Origin: Microbacterium natoriense
GTDB taxonomy: Bacteria > Actinomycetota > Actinomycetes > Actinomycetales > Microbacteriaceae
Assembly (NCBI RefSeq): GCF_030816295.1
Contig: NZ_JAUSXV010000001.1
Coordinates: 2,232,001 to 2,296,000 of the forward strand
Length of the DNA: 64,000 bases
Direction of reading: 5' to 3'
Positions 56,495 to 64,000 of this stretch are shown in pieces (the stretch's first letter is position 1; each line of letters starts with the position of its first letter). The position numbers were made by a program, and so were the translations under genes. Under the pieces are notes generated by a model, which searched no databases, had not been told where the DNA came from, and saw only the letters and a program-made list of their open reading frames with translations.

Positions 56495-59236
56495 ATGGTG
56501 TGCACTGTGGGTATGGACTCCCTGACGATCGCGATTCCCGCCGCGCCCGCCGAAGCGAAGCGCCCGCCGATGCCCTTCATGGCTGCGCTCGTCCCCGTCG
56601 CCGGCGGCGTGGTGATGTGGCTGGTGACCGGCTCGCTGTTCGCCCTGTGCTTCGCCGCCCTCGGCCCGCTGATGATCGCGGCCTCGCTGATCGACGGCGC
56701 AAGGGCCCGTAGGAGGGCGCGGCGCATCGCCGAGATCGAGAACCAGGCGGCGTGGGAGCGAGCTGAGGACGAGCTCGTGCGCAGACACGATGAAGAACGG
56801 GCGCTGCAGGACCTGAGGTGTCCCGATGCGGCGTGCGCGATGCGGCGACCGCCGCTGCGCGGCCCCGAGGGAGCGGATGCCGCCACTCTCCTCGTCGTGG
56901 GCCGAGGCGGAGCACGCAGCGAGATCCGGTCGTCCGGCGGTGATGACGATCGCGCGAGGGCGTTTCAGAAGCGCTGCGGTCGTCTCGACGACTCGCCCAT
57001 CGCCGTCCCCCTCGGAGGGGGAGTGTGTCTGCGTGGTCCCGAGCCCCTGGTTCTGGCGGTCATGCGAGGGCTCGTCGTGCAGCTCTGCCTGCGGTTCAGT
57101 GCGGCGCAGGTCGCGATCGTCGGAGAGCGCATGCACGAGTGGGGCATCGGCGGATTCGGAGCCTCGTCGCGAAGGGAGGCGCTGCGCGTCGGCGTCGCGC
57201 GGATCGGTGAGCCGAGGCCGCAGGCCGAGTCGGTGATCTGGATCGGCGCGGCGACCGACGAGGTGCCGGAGGGCGTGACGACCGTCCTGGATGTCGTCGA
57301 GCCGAGACGGGCGTCGCTGCGGACTCCGCACGGGATCGCCGAAGTCTCCGCAGAGGGAGTGTCGGTCGCGCAGACGGCGGCGATCTCGGCGACGAGGGCC
57401 GAGGGGCAGGATGACATCGATGTGCTGCCGACAGCTGTCGCGCTGAGCGATCTCGCACAGCACGCCGGGTCGAGCGGGCTGCCCGCGACCATCGGACGGA
57501 ACGAGCGTGACGAGGTGGTCGTCGACATCGTCGAAGACGGCCCGCACGCGATCGTCACGGGGACCACCGGCACGGGCAAGAGCGAACTGCTGGTGTCTTG
57601 GGTGGCAGCGATGGCCTCGGCGCACGGTCCCGAGCGTGTTCTTTTCGTGCTCGCGGATTTCAAAGGGGGCACGGCGTTCGAGCCGCTGCGCGAGCTCCCG
57701 CAGGTCGTGGCCGTGATCACCGACCTCGACGAGGCGGGTGCGCGACGGGGGGTCTCGAGCCTCACGGCCGAACTGCGTCGGCGTGAGAGCGTGTTGGCCT
57801 CCGCGGGGGTTCGCGATGTGCGCGACTCTGACATGCCGAGGCTGGTGATCGTCGTGGACGAGTTCGCGGCGCTGCTCCAGGAGCATGCTGATCTCGGCGC
57901 GGTGTTCACCGATATCGCGGCCCGCGGGCGGGCGCTCGGCATGCACCTCGTGATCGGCACGCAGCGGGCCTCCGGAGTGATCCGCGACGCGCTTGCCGCG
58001 AACTGCCCCCTCCGCGTGAGTCTGCGTGTCGGCGATCCCTCAGACAGTCGGCTCGTGATCGGCACGGACGCGGCGGCCGAACTGCCCGGTGGTGCGGCGT
58101 CGCGAGGTCTGGCACTCATACGGCGTCCCCAGGACGCTGAGCCGATCGCCATGCGTGTGGCGCTGACCAGGGCCGCGGATCTGCGCGCTGCCGCGGTGAC
58201 CTGGGCGGACGCAGAAGCAGCGCAGAGCCCGTGGCTGCCCGCATTGCGGCCTCTCGTCAGGCTCGCGGAGTTGCCTGCGCCGCCGCCCGGGAATCTGGTC
58301 CTCGGTCAAGCGGATGAACCTGAGCGGCAGCGACAGCCGGTGCAGACTCTGCGGGTGGGTGTCGAACGGGGGCTCGCGGTCCTCGGCGGCTCCGGTTCAG
58401 GGCGCACCTCGCTGCTTCGGTTGATTCGGCACCAGCATCCTTCGGCGCTCTGGCTCCCTGCGGACGTCGAGGCCGCGTGGGACGTCGTCGCGGATCTTTC
58501 CGACCGACGTACGACGGCGCCGGATCTCATCCTGTGCGACGATCTCGACGCTCTGCTTGCGGACCTGCCGCCGGAGCACGCGCAGGTGTTCGCGCAGCGG
58601 TGGGAGCAGGTTCTCCGCGCCGGCGCGGAGACCACGTTCGTGCTGACCGCGACCAGAGCATCGGGTGCAGTGGGACGGCTGATGGATGCTCTGCCGAGAC
58701 GTGCCCTGCTGCGGATGCCGAGCCGTGTGGAGCACTTGGCCGCGGGCGGAGAATCGGCGACGTTCGATCGAGACAGAGCCCCGGGGCGTGCGACGCTGGG
58801 GGAGCGTGACGTCCAGATCGCCTGGGTCGACGAAGAGGGCTTTCCGAGCAGTCCGGTCTCGCATCCGATGCGTTGGACGCCGTCGGCGCAGTTCACCGCC
58901 GTCGTCACATCGGGACCCCACGCCGTGGCACGGGCGATGCAGGAGGCGCATCCGGGGTGCGAGGTCGTGCTCGCCCCGCTGGAGCCATCGGACTCGGCAC
59001 GACCGGCGATCCTCGTCGCGGACTCCGACACCTGGCAGCGCAACTGGCAGATCTGGCAACGGATCAGAGCGCACGGCGAAGTACTGATCCGGGCAGAGAA
59101 TCCGGCAGACCTGCGGCAACTCGCGGGCGTCCGCGAAACTCCGCCCTTCGCACATCTGCACGCGGGCCGGGCATGGTCGCTGCGTGACGCCGCACAGCCG
59201 CAGCGTGTCGTGCTTCCCGAGTTGATGTCGCGGTGA
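56495..59236 (+). CDS. FtsK/SpoIIIE (EccC/EssC-like) ATPase
   Basis: A 913-residue protein. Two membrane helices lie at about 27-65, then a cytoplasmic domain with a first FtsK/SpoIIIE ATPase module (Walker A GTTGTGKSE at about 356-364, Walker B LVIVVDEFAALL near 450). A second, degenerate module follows (LGGSGSGRTS near 631, LILCDDLDALL near 677, DD in place of DE). This two-ATPase layout resembles the EccC/EssC motor of type VII secretion. No WXG100, EccB, EccD or mycosin gene is nearby. The start is either 56495 or the ATG at 56513. Confidence 0.85.
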   Translation: MVCTVGMDSLTIAIPAAPAEAKRPPMPFMAALVPVAGGVVMWLVTGSLFALCFAALGPLMIAASLIDGARARRRARRIAEIENQAAWERAEDELVRRHDEERALQDLRCPDAACAMRRPPLRGPEGADAATLLVVGRGGARSEIRSSGGDDDRARAFQKRCGRLDDSPIAVPLGGGVCLRGPEPLVLAVMRGLVVQLCLRFSAAQVAIVGERMHEWGIGGFGASSRREALRVGVARIGEPRPQAESVIWIGAATDEVPEGVTTVLDVVEPRRASLRTPHGIAEVSAEGVSVAQTAAISATRAEGQDDIDVLPTAVALSDLAQHAGSSGLPATIGRNERDEVVVDIVEDGPHAIVTGTTGTGKSELLVSWVAAMASAHGPERVLFVLADFKGGTAFEPLRELPQVVAVITDLDEAGARRGVSSLTAELRRRESVLASAGVRDVRDSDMPRLVIVVDEFAALLQEHADLGAVFTDIAARGRALGMHLVIGTQRASGVIRDALAANCPLRVSLRVGDPSDSRLVIGTDAAAELPGGAASRGLALIRRPQDAEPIAMRVALTRAADLRAAAVTWADAEAAQSPWLPALRPLVRLAELPAPPPGNLVLGQADEPERQRQPVQTLRVGVERGLAVLGGSGSGRTSLLRLIRHQHPSALWLPADVEAAWDVVADLSDRRTTAPDLILCDDLDALLADLPPEHAQVFAQRWEQVLRAGAETTFVLTATRASGAVGRLMDALPRRALLRMPSRVEHLAAGGESATFDRDRAPGRATLGERDVQIAWVDEEGFPSSPVSHPMRWTPSAQFTAVVTSGPHAVARAMQEAHPGCEVVLAPLEPSDSARPAILVADSDTWQRNWQIWQRIRAHGEVLIRAENPADLRQLAGVRETPPFAHLHAGRAWSLRDAAQPQRVVLPELMSR

Positions 59237-59243
59237 GCGATCC

Positions 59244-60239
59244 TCAGAGGAGCGGGCTCACCCGGATCGCGCCAACCTCTGCGGCTCCACCGCGTACGAC
59301 CAGCGGAAGCTCAGCGGCGAGAGAGTCCACCTCGGCACTGGTCAGGGCGCCCGCGCGGGAGAGCAGGGTCGCGGCGACCAGAGTGCCGATACGCGTCGAG
59401 CCGTCGAGGGTCTTGAGCACGACGGTGGTCCCGTTGGGGGCGACCATCACCATGACGCCCTCCGCTCCGTACTTGGCGAACACGCCGAGCTTCTCGATCG
59501 CGACCGTGTCGGGCCGTCCGGGCCCTTCGATAGTCCACGGGCTCTCGCGAACAGCGCGGACGAGGGATCCGGCCACCCTGTGCAGCGCGAAGGGCGAGCG
59601 CTCCGACGCGCTGCCGATGCGATGGATCGCCCGAGCGAGACCGGTCAGGGTGATCGCGTGCACGGGGGCGCCGCACCCGTCGATGGCGGTGTGCGCGACC
59701 TTCTCTCCGCTGAGACGCTCGACGACTTCGCGGATGTGCAGCTGCAGAGGGTGCGAAGGGTCGAGATAGCCGTCGGTCGGCCAGCCCGTCGCGACACAGG
59801 CGCGCAGCATCGCTGCGTGCTTGCCGGAGCAGCCCATGCGGATGCGGGTCGGAACCCCATGCTCGCGAACGAGCTCGTCGCGTGTGGCCGAATCGGTCGG
59901 CCATGACACCGGGCACCCCAGGTCGTCCTCGTTCAGACCTCCCTGGGTGAGGATGTCGCGGACGACCGCGGCGTGCCGGTCGGTGCCGACGTGGCTCGCG
60001 GTCGCGATCGCGAGCTGCTCGCCCTCGAGCGGAGCCCCTGCGGTGATGCAGGCGACGGCCTGCAGCGGCTTGAGGCTGGAGCGGGGGAGGATCAGGGCGT
60101 CCGCATTCCCGTGGCGGGCGACCACCTCTCCATCGGGCGAGAGGACGACGGCGGCCCCCGCATGGCGGGATTCGACGAATCCGCTCCGTTCGACGACCGC
60201 GAGTTCAACAGCATCCTGAATGGTGAAAGTCTCCAGCAC
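59244..60239 (-). CDS. Asparaginase II-type protein
   Basis: A 331-residue protein of the AnsA/asparaginase II family (PF06089). The motifs RSSLKPLQAVA, MGCSGKHAAML, AIDGCGAPVHAITL and GVFAKYGAEGVMV are typical of this Ser-Lys-based group, which differs from the classical Thr-type L-asparaginases. It starts at a GTG with TAGTCT exactly 6 bases upstream. It is divergent from the OsmC gene; the two start codons are 48 bases apart. Confidence 0.88.
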   Translation of the reverse strand: MLETFTIQDAVELAVVERSGFVESRHAGAAVVLSPDGEVVARHGNADALILPRSSLKPLQAVACITAGAPLEGEQLAIATASHVGTDRHAAVVRDILTQGGLNEDDLGCPVSWPTDSATRDELVREHGVPTRIRMGCSGKHAAMLRACVATGWPTDGYLDPSHPLQLHIREVVERLSGEKVAHTAIDGCGAPVHAITLTGLARAIHRIGSASERSPFALHRVAGSLVRAVRESPWTIEGPGRPDTVAIEKLGVFAKYGAEGVMVMVAPNGTTVVLKTLDGSTRIGTLVAATLLSRAGALTSAEVDSLAAELPLVVRGGAAEVGAIRVSPLL

Positions 60240-60287
60240 CTGCCAAGACTACCCGGCGTGATCGGACGCCGGTGGCAGACTGGGGGG
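60240..60287. promoter_or_regulatory. Compact divergent leaderless promoters
   Basis: TAGTCT on the minus strand (complement of 60246-60251) and CAGACT on the plus strand (60276-60281) each end 6 bases before a start codon. Both genes are probably transcribed without leaders from this 48-base gap. Confidence 0.6.
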
Positions 60288-60773
60288 ATGGCAGACACCG
60301 CTCTCGGAGAGCACCGCTACGCACTCACCTCGACCTGGACCGGGAACACGGGCACCGGCACGAGCGGATATCGCGACTATCGCCGAGACGTCACGCTCGA
60401 AGTCCAGGGCAAACCAGACATCCTGGCGTCCAGCGACAAGCCGTTCCGCGGGGATCCGTCCAGATGGAACCCGGAGGACCTGCTGCTCGCGTCCCTCTCG
60501 GAGTGTCATCTGCTGTCCTACCTGCACGCCTGTGTGACCGCGGGAGTGGTCGTCGTCTCTTATCGCGACACGGCGTCCGGCCTGATGCGCGAGGACGGAC
60601 GCGGGGGAGGAACCTTCGTCGAGGTGATGCTGCGACCGGAGGTCGTGGTCTCCGAGGAATCGATGATCGAGGCAGCCGAGAGAGCGCACGCCCAGGCCAA
60701 CGAATGGTGCTTCATCGCGAACTCGATGAACTTCCCCGTGCGGCACGAGGCGACGGTCACCGCCGCCTCGTGA
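60288..60773 (+). CDS. OsmC family protein
   Basis: A 161-residue OsmC/Ohr-superfamily protein. The two reactive cysteines are in SECHLLSYLH and ANEWCFIANS. The segment DPSRWNPEDLLLASLSECH is typical of the OsmC subgroup that faces small-molecule peroxides. Not closely similar to the ohr gene in this window. ATG at 60288. Confidence 0.9.
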   Translation: MADTALGEHRYALTSTWTGNTGTGTSGYRDYRRDVTLEVQGKPDILASSDKPFRGDPSRWNPEDLLLASLSECHLLSYLHACVTAGVVVVSYRDTASGLMREDGRGGGTFVEVMLRPEVVVSEESMIEAAERAHAQANEWCFIANSMNFPVRHEATVTAAS

Positions 60774-60785
60774 GTTCGGGTCTCG

Positions 60786-61565
60786 CTACCGCCGCTCGTG
60801 CGGAAGAGCCTGCCTGATCTTCTCGATCGTGCCCTGGGCCGGGGCCTCGTTGTAGGCGCCGGCGAGCTCCTGGCCGGAGAGCGCGTGGATGGCGGCCATG
60901 ATCTCGTCGGTGGCGAGACGTCGTGCCTTGCCGCTCGTGGCGGGACCGTGAGGTGCGAGATCGAGCGGCGCACCGAACTTCACGGTGATGCGCTCCGAGA
61001 GCGTCGGCATCTTCGCGCCCACTGGCATCACCTTGTCTGTGCCGATCAGGCCGACCGGAACCACCGGGGCGCCGGTCTGCAGGGCCAGGAAGGCGACACC
61101 GGTGCGGCCCTTGTAGAGTCGCCCGTCCGTCGAGCGCGTGCCCTCGGGGTAGAGCGCGACCGCGAGACCCTCGTCGAGCAGCTGGCGCTGGAGGTCGAGC
61201 GCGTCGAGAGCCGCCTGGCCGGCTCCGCGCCGGACGGGGATCGCGCCGATGGCTTCGAAGAACGTCTTGCTCATCCAGCCTTTGGCGCCGGTGCCCTCGA
61301 AGTAGCTCGACTTCGCGAGGAAGTGCACAGGGCGAGGCGCGGCGACAGGGATGGCTATCGAGTCGATGAACGACAGATGGTTGCTCGCGAAGATCACAGG
61401 CCCGTCGAGCGGAACGAGTTCCCGACCCTCGATCCGGGGCCGGTAGACCAGGCGGGCGAGCGGGCTGATCAGACTGCGTCCGAGGGTGTAGGTGAACCCC
61501 GCGTGGCGCGGCTTCGCGGTCTCTGCAGGCGACGGCTCGGGCTCCACGGACTGCTCAGAGGTCAT
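60786..61565 (-). CDS. PlsC-like 1-acyl-glycerol-3-phosphate acyltransferase
   Basis: A 259-residue membrane-associated acyltransferase. The NHLSFID motif (HX4D), ALYPEGTRSTDGRLYKG and VPVGLIGTD are the PlsC signatures; they bind acyl donor and glycerol phosphate. A basic, Pro-rich N-terminus precedes a hydrophobic segment (YTLGRSLISPLARLVYRP). It makes phosphatidic acid or related lipids. TACCCT lies 6 bases before the ATG. Confidence 0.9.
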   Translation of the reverse strand: MTSEQSVEPEPSPAETAKPRHAGFTYTLGRSLISPLARLVYRPRIEGRELVPLDGPVIFASNHLSFIDSIAIPVAAPRPVHFLAKSSYFEGTGAKGWMSKTFFEAIGAIPVRRGAGQAALDALDLQRQLLDEGLAVALYPEGTRSTDGRLYKGRTGVAFLALQTGAPVVPVGLIGTDKVMPVGAKMPTLSERITVKFGAPLDLAPHGPATSGKARRLATDEIMAAIHALSGQELAGAYNEAPAQGTIEKIRQALPHERR

Positions 61566-61693
61566 TCGGAAAGGGTACTCCGCAACGCATGCCTTTACGG
61601 GAATGCGAGCGGGCAGTCGTGCCGTTCAGCGCGAACCAAGGCGGATGCGAGAGGATGGAGTGTCTCCCACCAGCGATTCCGAGGTCATTCACC

Positions 61694-62686
61694 GTGCGCA
61701 AGCGTCCGCTTCTCGTCCTGTCAACCGTCGCTGCGGCGACCCTGCTCCTGGCCGGATGCTCCGGCAGTTCGGCGCCCGAATCCTCGGGCACGCCGGAGCC
61801 CACGGCGTCGAGCTCCTGCCTCGCCGACCTGCAGCCCGGCAGCGGGTCCGACGCGGTGACCGTCGACGGCACGGGTGCCGCCGCAAAGGTCACGGTTCCT
61901 GCGGGGACGGAGATCGCGAACGCTGAGCGCTCGGTCGTGGTGAAGGGCGAGGGCGACGACGTCATGCCCGGCGACCTGGTCTCGCTGCGTTACCAGCTCA
62001 TCGACGCGACCACGAACGAGGTGCTGAGCACTTCGGCGCGCGGACAGGACGGCGTGCTGCCTGCTCTGCTCGCCGTGCAGCAGCCCCAGCAGATGGTGGA
62101 TCCGACTCAGTCGACCGTCTTCACGGTGGCCGCGGAGTGCCTCCCGGTCGGATCGAGCGTCGTCCTGACGCTGCCGGCGTCGAGTGCTGAGACGCACCCG
62201 AGCGTCCTCTACATCGAGACCATCGCCGAGCTCCCGACCACAGCCTCGGGCAGCGATGTCGACGCGACCAAGGGCATGCCCGAGGTCAAGCTGGACGAAT
62301 CCGGCTCACCGACCATCACGATTCCCGACGGAGACGCGCCCACCGAGACGCAGGTCGCGGTTCTCAAGGAGGGCGACGGACCGGTCGTGGCATCCGGCGA
62401 TCTGGTCACGGTGCAGTATCGCGGTGTGAAGTGGTCGGACGGCACTGAGTTCGACTCCAGCTGGAGCCGCGACGCCGAGCCCGCACAGTTCCAGACCACG
62501 AGCGTGGTCACCGGCTTCAAGACCGCGCTCGAGGGTCAGAAGGTCGGCTCGCAGGTGGTCGTCGTCATGCCGCCGAAGGACGGCTACGGCGAGGGTGAAA
62601 TCAACGACACCGATCTGAAGGGCGAGACCCTCGTGTTCGTCGTGGACATTCTCGGCACGACTCCGATCGAGGTCGCCGCCCAGTAG
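61694..62686 (+). CDS. FKBP-type peptidyl-prolyl isomerase lipoprotein
   Basis: A 330-residue lipoprotein. The signal peptide starts MRKRPLLVLSTVAAATLLLAG and ends in lipobox LAGC. The C-terminal half is an FKBP domain (VTVQYRGVKWSDGTEFDSSW, FKTALEGQKVGSQVVVVMPP, YG). The N-terminal half also looks like an FKBP fold (VSLRYQLIDATTNEVLST) but lacks the catalytic aromatic pattern, so two domains are present, one probably degenerate. It is anchored to the outer face of the membrane and may assist folding of exported proteins. An ATG at 61655 is an alternative start. Confidence 0.88.
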   Translation: MRKRPLLVLSTVAAATLLLAGCSGSSAPESSGTPEPTASSSCLADLQPGSGSDAVTVDGTGAAAKVTVPAGTEIANAERSVVVKGEGDDVMPGDLVSLRYQLIDATTNEVLSTSARGQDGVLPALLAVQQPQQMVDPTQSTVFTVAAECLPVGSSVVLTLPASSAETHPSVLYIETIAELPTTASGSDVDATKGMPEVKLDESGSPTITIPDGDAPTETQVAVLKEGDGPVVASGDLVTVQYRGVKWSDGTEFDSSWSRDAEPAQFQTTSVVTGFKTALEGQKVGSQVVVVMPPKDGYGEGEINDTDLKGETLVFVVDILGTTPIEVAAQ

Positions 62687-62723
62687 TCGCGGCGGGGCCG
62701 AGGGCGTGTCATAGGCTGGCGGC

Positions 62724-63806
62724 ATGCGTCGCATCATCGTCCTCGGCTCCACCGGCTCTATCGGCACGCAGGCGCTCGACGTCATCCGCGCCAACCCGCG
62801 CCGCTTCGAACTCGTCGGCCTCGCCGCGGGCACGAACGCGGAGATGCTCGCCGAACAGGCACAGCAGTTCCGGGTCGAGGACACGGCTCTGGGCGCGGTC
62901 GACGCCGAGCAGCTGGTGCGCGATGTCGACGCCGACGTGGTGCTCAACGCCATCACGGGGTCCATCGGCCTCGGGTGCACCCTGGCCGCACTGAAAGCAG
63001 GGCGAACGCTCGCTCTCGCCAACAAGGAATCGCTCATCGTCGGAGGCGACCTCGTGCAGGCCGCCGCGGCGCCAGGGCAGATCGTGCCGGTCGATTCCGA
63101 GCATTCCGCGCTCGCCCAGGCACTGCGCAGCGGCACGCACGACGAGGTCCGGCGGCTGGTGGTGACGGCATCCGGCGGTCCCTTCCGAGGCCGCACTCGC
63201 GCCGAGATGCAGGACATCACCCCACAGGAAGCTCTCGCTCACCCGACCTGGGACATGGGCCGCGTCGTCACCACGAACTCCGCGACCCTCGTGAACAAGG
63301 GCCTCGAGGTCATCGAAGCCCACCTGTTGTTCGACATCGACTACGACGACATCGACGTGGTCGTGCACCCGCAGTCGATCGTGCACTCCATGGTCGAGTT
63401 CATCGACGGATCGACGATCGCGCAGGCGTCGCCGCCCGACATGCGGCTGCCGATCTCGCTCGGCCTCGATTGGCCGAATCGCGTCGGCGGCGTTGGGCGT
63501 CCGCTCGACTGGACGCGGGCCACTTCCTGGACCTTCGAACCGCTGGACGATGCGGCATTCCCCGCCGTCGCGCTGGCGAAGTCGGTCGGCCGAGCGGGCG
63601 CGACGTTCCCCGCGGTCTACAACGCGGCCAACGAGCAGGCGGTCGACGCCTTCCACGAGGGGCGGCTGTCATTCCTTGGCATCACCGACACCATCGCCCG
63701 TGTGGTGGACGCGCATGAGCCACCGGCCGCCCTGACCGTCGAATCTCTGGGCGAGGCCGAGCTCTGGGCGCGCCGCAAGGCGGATGCGTTGATCGCCGCG
63801 TCCTGA
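62724..63806 (+). CDS. dxr: 1-deoxy-D-xylulose 5-phosphate reductoisomerase
   Basis: A 360-residue NADPH-dependent enzyme of the MEP isoprenoid pathway. The Rossmann motif GSTGSIGTQ is at the N-terminus. [54 protein letters not shown] and [12 protein letters not shown] carry the metal- and substrate-binding residues. TAGGCT lies 6 bases before the ATG. Confidence 0.97.
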   Translation: MRRIIVLGSTGSIGTQALDVIRANPRRFELVGLAAGTNAEMLAEQAQQFRVEDTALGAVDAEQLVRDVDADVVLNAITGSIGLGCTLAALKAGRTLALANKESLIVGGDLVQAAAAPGQIVPVDSEHSALAQALRSGTHDEVRRLVVTASGGPFRGRTRAEMQDITPQEALAHPTWDMGRVVTTNSATLVNKGLEVIEAHLLFDIDYDDIDVVVHPQSIVHSMVEFIDGSTIAQASPPDMRLPISLGLDWPNRVGGVGRPLDWTRATSWTFEPLDDAAFPAVALAKSVGRAGATFPAVYNAANEQAVDAFHEGRLSFLGITDTIARVVDAHEPPAALTVESLGEAELWARRKADALIAAS

Positions 63807-63897
63807 CCGCGGTGCGGGGCGTTCGTCTCGCTGCGCTCGCTTCACGACCGGCGCGAGGCGTTCCTCTCACCGCCCTCGATCGACGACAGAGCCGGGC
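63807..63897. repeat. Intergenic sequence resembling a Microbacteriaceae repeat
   Basis: The stretch around 63828-63853 (GTCTCGCTGCGCTCGCTTCACGACC in part) resembles a palindrome-rich intergenic sequence that I recall from other Microbacterium genomes. Only a single copy was noted in this window. It could also act as a terminator for dxr. Confidence 0.35.
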
Positions 63898-64000
63898 TCA
63901 GTCCTCGGGCGGGTACGGGACCGGCCAGTGCGACTCGGGCACCGGCCAGCCTGCGGCCTTCAGCGCTCGGCGGGCGAGCTCGCGCGCGGAGTATGGCGTG
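63898..64000 (-). CDS. Hypothetical protein, C-terminal fragment
   Basis: The frame runs in from the right edge on the minus strand and ends with TGA at 63898. Its last 34 residues start TPYSARELARRALKAAGWP and continue into a Pro/Trp-rich end (SHWPVPYPPED). I do not recognise the family, and the beginning of the gene is outside the window. Confidence 0.6.
   Translation of the reverse strand, partial: TPYSARELARRALKAAGWPVPESHWPVPYPPED

Overview
The window reads as a continuous chromosomal segment of a high-GC Gram-positive actinomycete, most likely Microbacteriaceae and probably Microbacterium or a close relative. This is inferred from base composition, from the argS-lysA-hom-thrB-rho-prfA and atpBEFHAGDC layouts, from an 86-residue ATP synthase epsilon subunit, from DUF3097, from a DtxR/IdeR-type iron box, and from very frequent promoters whose -10 element lies 6-9 bases before the start codon. 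No phage genes, transposases, rRNA genes or CRISPR arrays were seen. No gene-free stretch exceeds about 300 bases.

Layout. 1-2590 (minus): methionine locus with the start of a probable metX, a membrane endonuclease/exonuclease/phosphatase protein and metY. 2740-4848 (plus): SDR oxidoreductase, uracil-DNA glycosylase, GNAT acetyltransferase. 4837-10764 (minus): peptide-type ABC importer with two ATPases, two permeases and a binding protein whose gene carries a frameshift, preceded by an alpha/beta hydrolase. 10938-12629 (plus): AhpD-like protein, tyrosine phosphatase-like protein, and an iron-box-controlled siderophore-interacting-like protein. 12620-16759 (minus): HExxH protein, arginase-like protein, PspA, TPM-domain membrane protein. 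16883-20960 (plus): DUF3097, trmB, CPBP protease, DUF1304, dinB. 21029-23369 (minus): RidA-like protein, then an ohrR-ohr-oxidoreductase operon under a 30-bp palindromic operator. 23670-24823: a 58-residue amphipathic protein, tRNA-Arg(CCG) and an SGNH hydrolase.

24895-36496 (plus, with two minus-strand genes inserted): argS, DUF2993 protein, lysA, hom, thrB, rho, prfA. 36507-42494 looks like an insertion between prfA and prmC: a CitA/DcuS-type two-component pair, a CitMHS citrate transporter, a small holin-like membrane protein, cysE and cysK. 42594-52795: prmC, a TsaC-type gene, wecA, an AtpI-like protein and the complete F1Fo ATP synthase operon. 52864-59236: yaaA, two Pro/Gly/Tyr-rich membrane proteins, PP2C phosphatase and a large FtsK/EccC-like ATPase with no visible secretion partners. 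59244-64000: asparaginase, OsmC protein, PlsC-type acyltransferase, FKBP-type lipoprotein, dxr, and the 3' end of an unknown minus-strand gene.

Most of this is conserved core genome. The points that most deserve a second look are the near-uniform leaderless promoter geometry, a candidate CTG start at the EEP gene, the frameshifted binding protein, a Rho without its N-terminal helical domain, an 11-codon leaderless reading frame ahead of atpB, the orphan FtsK/EccC-like ATPase, and the OhrR and iron-box operators. I saw nothing that clearly amounts to a wholly new system.
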